Source: JALXCG01 sp026991065 [NCBI: Gemmatimonadota bacterium]
GTDB taxonomy: Bacteria; GCA-2686955
NCBI GenBank assembly: GCA_026991065.1
Contig: JALXCG010000554.1
Location: forward strand, 1-16,588
Length of the DNA: 16,588 nt
Reading direction: 5' to 3'
In this document: one piece after another, positions 13,600 to 16,588 of the stretch
Position numbering within the stretch: the stretch's first letter is position 1
Layout: every line of letters begins with the position of its first letter
Position numbers and translations under genes: made by a program
Notes under the pieces: generated by a model
Databases searched by the model: none
The model's input: only the letters and a program-made list of their open reading frames with translations
What the model was told of the DNA's origin: nothing

Positions 13600-14736
13600 T
13601 CAGCTGTTGGCCAGGGAGATCGCGCGCTGGATCACGCCGTCCATGCTGGTTTCTGTGATGACGTTGGCTTGCTTGAGGATTTCTTGCGCTTCCTCCTCAT
13701 TGGTTCCGGTTAGTCGAATCACCACCGGGACGCCGACCTCGGTGCTGTTCAGGACTTCGACCAAGCCATTGGCGACATCGTCACAGCGGGTAATACCGCC
13801 AAAGATGTTAAAGAGGATTACCCGCACATTGGGGTCGCGCAGGATGATCTCCATTGCCGTGCGGACCTTCTGCGGGTTGCTGGAACCGCCAATATCGAGG
13901 AAATTCGCCGCTGAACCGCCGAAATGCTTGATGACATCGAGCGTCGACATCGCCAATCCGGCGCCATTGACGATACAGCCGACCTCGCCCTCCAACTTGT
14001 GGAATGCCAGACCCGCCTCACGCGCTTTGGCATCGCCGATATCTTCCGCCGTGAGGTCACGTAGCTCTTCCAACTCCGGGTGTCGTGCGAGGCCGTTGTC
14101 GTCGAGAGAGACCTTGGCATCAAGAGCGATAAGCTCGCCCTGCTCGGTCACGATCAACGGATTGATCTCGGTGAGCGTGCAGTCATGGGTAAAGAAAACC
14201 TTGCCCAGATTCAGCAGGAGCGAAACGGCCTGTTTGGCGATCGCCGGGTTATTCGGGTAAAGATGATACGCAAGCCGCCGGGCTTGGGCCCTGGTTACGC
14301 CCAGTGCCGGTTCAATGATCTCCTTGAGGATCGCGTCGGGGTTGTTTTTGGCGACCTCTTCGATATCGATGCCGCCCTCGGCACTCACCATGAAAGTGGC
14401 CTTGCGCGCGGCCCGGTTGTGGGTGATGCCCACATAGGCCTCGCTGGCGATATCCGCAGCCTCGACCACCAGCACCTTGCGCACGGTCTTGCCCTTGATC
14501 TGCATCCCGATGATCTTCTCGGCGTTGGCACGCGCCTCCTCCGGGGTCTTGCAGAACTTGACGCCGCCGGCTTTGCCACGACCTCCGGCGTGCACCTGCG
14601 CCTTGACGACGACCGGGCGCCCGACACGCTCAGCGATGCTGGCCGCTTCCGCGGCGCTGCATGCAACTTCTCCGCGCAGGATGGGAATCCCGCTTTTCTC
14701 GAAAAGCTCTTTGGCTTGATATTCGTGAATGTCCAT
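13600..14736 (-). CDS. sucC: Succinyl-CoA synthetase (ADP- or GDP-forming), beta subunit
   Basis: SucC provides the ATP-grasp nucleotide site and succinate site of the enzyme. The 378 residues begin MDIHEYQAKELFEKSGIPIL. They continue with the ATP-grasp stretch VVVKAQVHAGGRGKAGGVKF (42-61), the metal/phosphate segment NPLIVTEQGELIALDAKVSLDDN, and the power-helix region NGAGLAMSTLDVIKHFGG followed by ANFLDIGG. NIFGGITRCDDVANGLVEV marks the subunit interface near the C-terminus. The length is normal. AAGGAG lies 7 nt before the ATG. It heads the sucCD unit; the 161-nt region upstream, behind arcC, may hold its promoter, but no convincing hexamer pair is visible. Nucleotide specificity cannot be read reliably by eye. 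Confidence 0.96.
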   Translation of the reverse strand: MDIHEYQAKELFEKSGIPILRGEVACSAAEAASIAERVGRPVVVKAQVHAGGRGKAGGVKFCKTPEEARANAEKIIGMQIKGKTVRKVLVVEAADIASEAYVGITHNRAARKATFMVSAEGGIDIEEVAKNNPDAILKEIIEPALGVTRAQARRLAYHLYPNNPAIAKQAVSLLLNLGKVFFTHDCTLTEINPLIVTEQGELIALDAKVSLDDNGLARHPELEELRDLTAEDIGDAKAREAGLAFHKLEGEVGCIVNGAGLAMSTLDVIKHFGGSAANFLDIGGSSNPQKVRTAMEIILRDPNVRVILFNIFGGITRCDDVANGLVEVLNSTEVGVPVVIRLTGTNEEEAQEILKQANVITETSMDGVIQRAISLANS

Positions 14737-14897
14737 TCACAGGCTCCTTGGCCGTGCCCGGCGCAGTTTGTCCAACCCGATGGGCGTATAGACCGTTTAA
14801 TCGGTGGCGAATCGCAGCGAGTCGTGAGAACCGTCACGCTTCCCCGCGATTTGGTTAAACTCAGTTTTTTCTGGTGCGGTGATCGCCCGTGGGGGAA

Positions 14898-15869
14898 TCA
14901 GCCGGCGCCATTTGATGCACGATCCGGAACAATGCGAGTTCCCGCGCTCCCCTCCCAGGCGCGGGGCAGCGCGGCGAAAGAGGTAATCAGAACCTCTTTG
15001 CCTCCATTGCGAAGAAAATCGATTGCGCCTTCAATCTTGGGCCCCATGGAACCGGCAGGGAACTCCCCCTGTGCCAAGTATTGCTCAGCTTCGCTGACCG
15101 TCAGTTGGTCCAACTCGCGCGCATCTGGCGTGCCAAATCCCAGGGCCACCCGCTCCACAGCGGTGAGAATGATCATGTAGTCTGCCTCGATCTCCTTGGC
15201 CAGGAGAGCGGAAGCGCGGTCCTTGTCTATCACCGCGTCAACCCCATCCAGCAGGCCATGCTCAGTCTCGGTAACCGGCACCCCTCCCCCACCGCACGCG
15301 ATAACGATCTGCCCTTGGTCAACCAGCGCCTTGATCGCCGGAGCTTCCACGATCCGCACCGGGCGGGGCGATGGGACCAAGCGCCGATAGCCCGATTTTG
15401 CATCTCCGCTGACCCGCCAACCATGGGCGCGGAATCTGGCGGCATCCTCTTCTGTGCAAGGCATCCCAATGGGCTTGCTTGGGTCCCGCAGCGCGGGATC
15501 AGCCTCGTCGACGACGACTTGGGTCACAAGAGCGGTAACGGGGCGCGGTTTTCGCTCGAGAACCAGCCAATTGTCGATGACCTGAGCGAGCATGTAGCCG
15601 ATTCCGCCCTGCGTATCCGCCACCAAGACACCGAGCGGCCTGGCCGGTGTTACGCCGCGGGCGATCTCCATGCGGGCGAGCGCCATCCCCACCTGCGGGC
15701 CATTTCCGTGGGTAATGACCAAGCCGGCGTCGGAGCGCAACAGGGGACCGATGCCGCGCACGGCAACCCGCGTATGATAGAACTGCTCGTGAATCTCACC
15801 GGTGTCATCCGCGCCGGTAATCGCGTTGCCGCCAAAAGCGATAACTACACGTTTTGGGAAATCTACCAT
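14898..15869 (-). CDS. arcC: Carbamate kinase
   Basis: Carbamate kinase makes ATP and carbamate from carbamoyl phosphate and ADP. The 323 residues of the amino-acid-kinase fold contain VVIAFGGNAI (8-17), VITHGNGPQVGMAL (51-64), KSGYRRLVPSPRPVRI, IACGGGGVPV, the ADP-loop VIDKDRASALLAKEIEAD and GSMGPKIEGAI. All are characteristic of ArcC rather than of UMP or aspartate kinases. It stands alone: no arginine deiminase, ornithine or other carbamoyltransferase is beside it, so the source of carbamoyl phosphate (purine, agmatine or arginine catabolism) cannot be told. GGAA lies 8 nt before the ATG. It is separated by 163 nt from hldC and 161 nt from sucC, so it may be its own unit. Confidence 0.92.
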   Translation of the reverse strand: MVDFPKRVVIAFGGNAITGADDTGEIHEQFYHTRVAVRGIGPLLRSDAGLVITHGNGPQVGMALARMEIARGVTPARPLGVLVADTQGGIGYMLAQVIDNWLVLERKPRPVTALVTQVVVDEADPALRDPSKPIGMPCTEEDAARFRAHGWRVSGDAKSGYRRLVPSPRPVRIVEAPAIKALVDQGQIVIACGGGGVPVTETEHGLLDGVDAVIDKDRASALLAKEIEADYMIILTAVERVALGFGTPDARELDQLTVSEAEQYLAQGEFPAGSMGPKIEGAIDFLRNGGKEVLITSFAALPRAWEGSAGTRIVPDRASNGAG

Positions 15870-16032
15870 GGGAGTTTCCGGGACAGTTGCCAGGTGGCCA
15901 AGAGAATGAGAGTGCAGAGGCTATCGAGCCACCCCGCACACGGTCAACTGCAATCCCCAGGATTCGCACCGGGCACGCTCGAAGTTGGGTGAGATTTCCA
16001 GCCTGCGCCGGTGATTCGCTCACAATCCGTCG

Positions 16033-16536
16033 CTACACGTCATTTGCCGCTCCCGGCCCGGTCTCGCCTCCTGCGCGAATTCTCGCGATCAAATCACTGG
16101 TGGAATAACCTTCGAGCAGAGGCAATAGCTGGACCCGCCCCCCCCACGAGCGCACCTCTTTCGATCCGATTACAGTGCGCCCGGCATAATCCTCGCCCTT
16201 TACCAGGACATCCGGTCGCAGCGCGATGATCGTTGCCAGCGGGGTGTCGTCGGCAAAAGGGACCAGCAGATCCACGACCCGCAGGGCAGCCACCATGCGG
16301 GCCCGCTCGACCAGCGGAATCCAGGGCCGCTCCGGCCCTTTCAGCCGCCGAACCGAAGCATCGTCGTTGATCGCGACCACCAGAACGTCACCGCAGCTTC
16401 TGGCTCCTTCGAGTGCATGGATGTGCCCCGGATGGAGAAGATCGAAACAGCCGTTGGTGAAAACCACTTGGCGGCCCTGCTCTTTCCAGGCAGCGACGCG
16501 GGCGATGGCCGCGTGGAGTTCCACGACCCGATTCAT
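16033..16536 (-). CDS. hldC: D-glycero-beta-D-manno-heptose 1-phosphate adenylyltransferase
   Basis: This 167-residue stand-alone nucleotidyltransferase has FTNGCFDLLHPGH (26-38, the HxGH nucleotide-binding motif). It also has VVAINDDASVRRLKGPERPW, VLVKGEDYAGRTVIGSKEV and YSTSDLIARIR, the typical end of RfaE domain II. It activates heptose 1-phosphate to ADP-D-glycero-beta-D-manno-heptose for the LPS inner core, which implies a Gram-negative envelope. The ATG overlaps the stop of the upstream partial gene (ATGA), whose visible end fits the sugar-kinase partner. Here the two HldE activities are therefore separate adjacent genes. Glycerol-3-phosphate cytidylyltransferase is the main alternative family; the motif context favours the heptose enzyme. 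Confidence 0.92.
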   Translation of the reverse strand: MNRVVELHAAIARVAAWKEQGRQVVFTNGCFDLLHPGHIHALEGARSCGDVLVVAINDDASVRRLKGPERPWIPLVERARMVAALRVVDLLVPFADDTPLATIIALRPDVLVKGEDYAGRTVIGSKEVRSWGGRVQLLPLLEGYSTSDLIARIRAGGETGPGAANDV

Positions 16537-16588
16537 GCCCCTGCTCCATGGTGCGACAGGGCGCTTCGAACTTCGTCCGCGGTGACTG
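16533..16588 (-). CDS. C-terminal end of the upstream gene, probably heptose 7-phosphate kinase
   Basis: Reading the - strand from the window edge, 17 codons are open (VTADEVRSALSHHGAGA) and then TGA, which overlaps the hldC ATG. The ending VTADEVRSAL is like the VTxEELxAAL end of PfkB-type D-glycero-beta-D-manno-heptose-7-phosphate kinases (RfaE domain I/HldA), which usually precede hldC. The rest lies outside the window, so the identity rests on this short tail and the context. Confidence 0.5.
   Translation of the reverse strand, partial: VTADEVRSALSHHGAGA

Noticed and set aside
14737-14897. Promoter of sucC in the 161-nt gap
   Set aside because: A TATACG on the - strand could be a -10, but there is no acceptable -35 at 15-18 nt, so it is not called.
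14080-15180. 366-codon + strand open frame across sucC and arcC
   Set aside because: It is antisense to two genes with complete catalytic motifs, and its product shows no recognisable domain; long antisense frames are expected at this G+C.
1-16588. CRISPR array, prophage or toxin-antitoxin genes
   Set aside because: No regularly spaced repeats, phage structural genes, integrase or small paired toxin-antitoxin frames are seen.

Overview
The window is chromosomal DNA of fairly high G+C from a Gram-negative bacterium. The outer-membrane signal is the heptose genes at the right edge: a split HldA/HldC pair that makes ADP-heptose for LPS. The yceD-rpmF-fab gene order, the separate heptose genes, the carotenoid genes and the many GTG or four-base-overlap starts suit a deltaproteobacterial-type or Binatota-like lineage. 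That placement is inference; no rRNA or taxonomic marker is present.

Left end (1-2896): membrane and carotenoid functions. The 3' part of a UbiA-type prenyltransferase is coupled (GTGA) to a DUF422/CruF-type carotenoid protein on the + strand. A second DUF422 paralogue faces it on the - strand and overlaps its tail by 52 bp. That paralogue is itself coupled (ATGA) to an upstream VTT/DedA-type membrane protein. About 600 bp without a gene follows (2897-3496), holding a strong hairpin behind etfA.

Centre (3497-10577, all - strand): a long lipid/translation/electron-transfer cluster in the order yceD, rpmF, fabD, fabG, acpP, fabF, rnc, etfB, etfA. Several junctions overlap by 4-8 nt. It supplies malonyl-ACP, the acyl carrier, the first reductase and the elongating condensing enzyme. 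plsX and fabH, which commonly lie between rpmF and fabD, are absent here. The electron transfer flavoprotein (a beta-oxidation/dehydrogenase partner) is appended behind rnc.

Right part (10828-16588, all - strand): ndk, a PTS EIIA-CBS fusion, sucD, sucC, a carbamate kinase, and the heptose pair hldC and hldA (hldA only as its last 17 codons). sucCD is a TCA-cycle enzyme that makes ATP or GTP, ndk balances the NTPs, and arcC also makes ATP.

The least expected structure is a 166-bp palindromic, MITE-like element directly behind sucD (12506-12671). It has 23-bp imperfect terminal inverted repeats and a central 10-bp-stem hairpin. A related copy of about 104 nt lies directly behind ndk (10723-10826). 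The TAG stop codons of sucD, ndk and the EIIA-CBS gene all sit at the edge of a similar AGGAGCC-type box. I found no rRNA, tRNA, CRISPR array, transposase or prophage gene.
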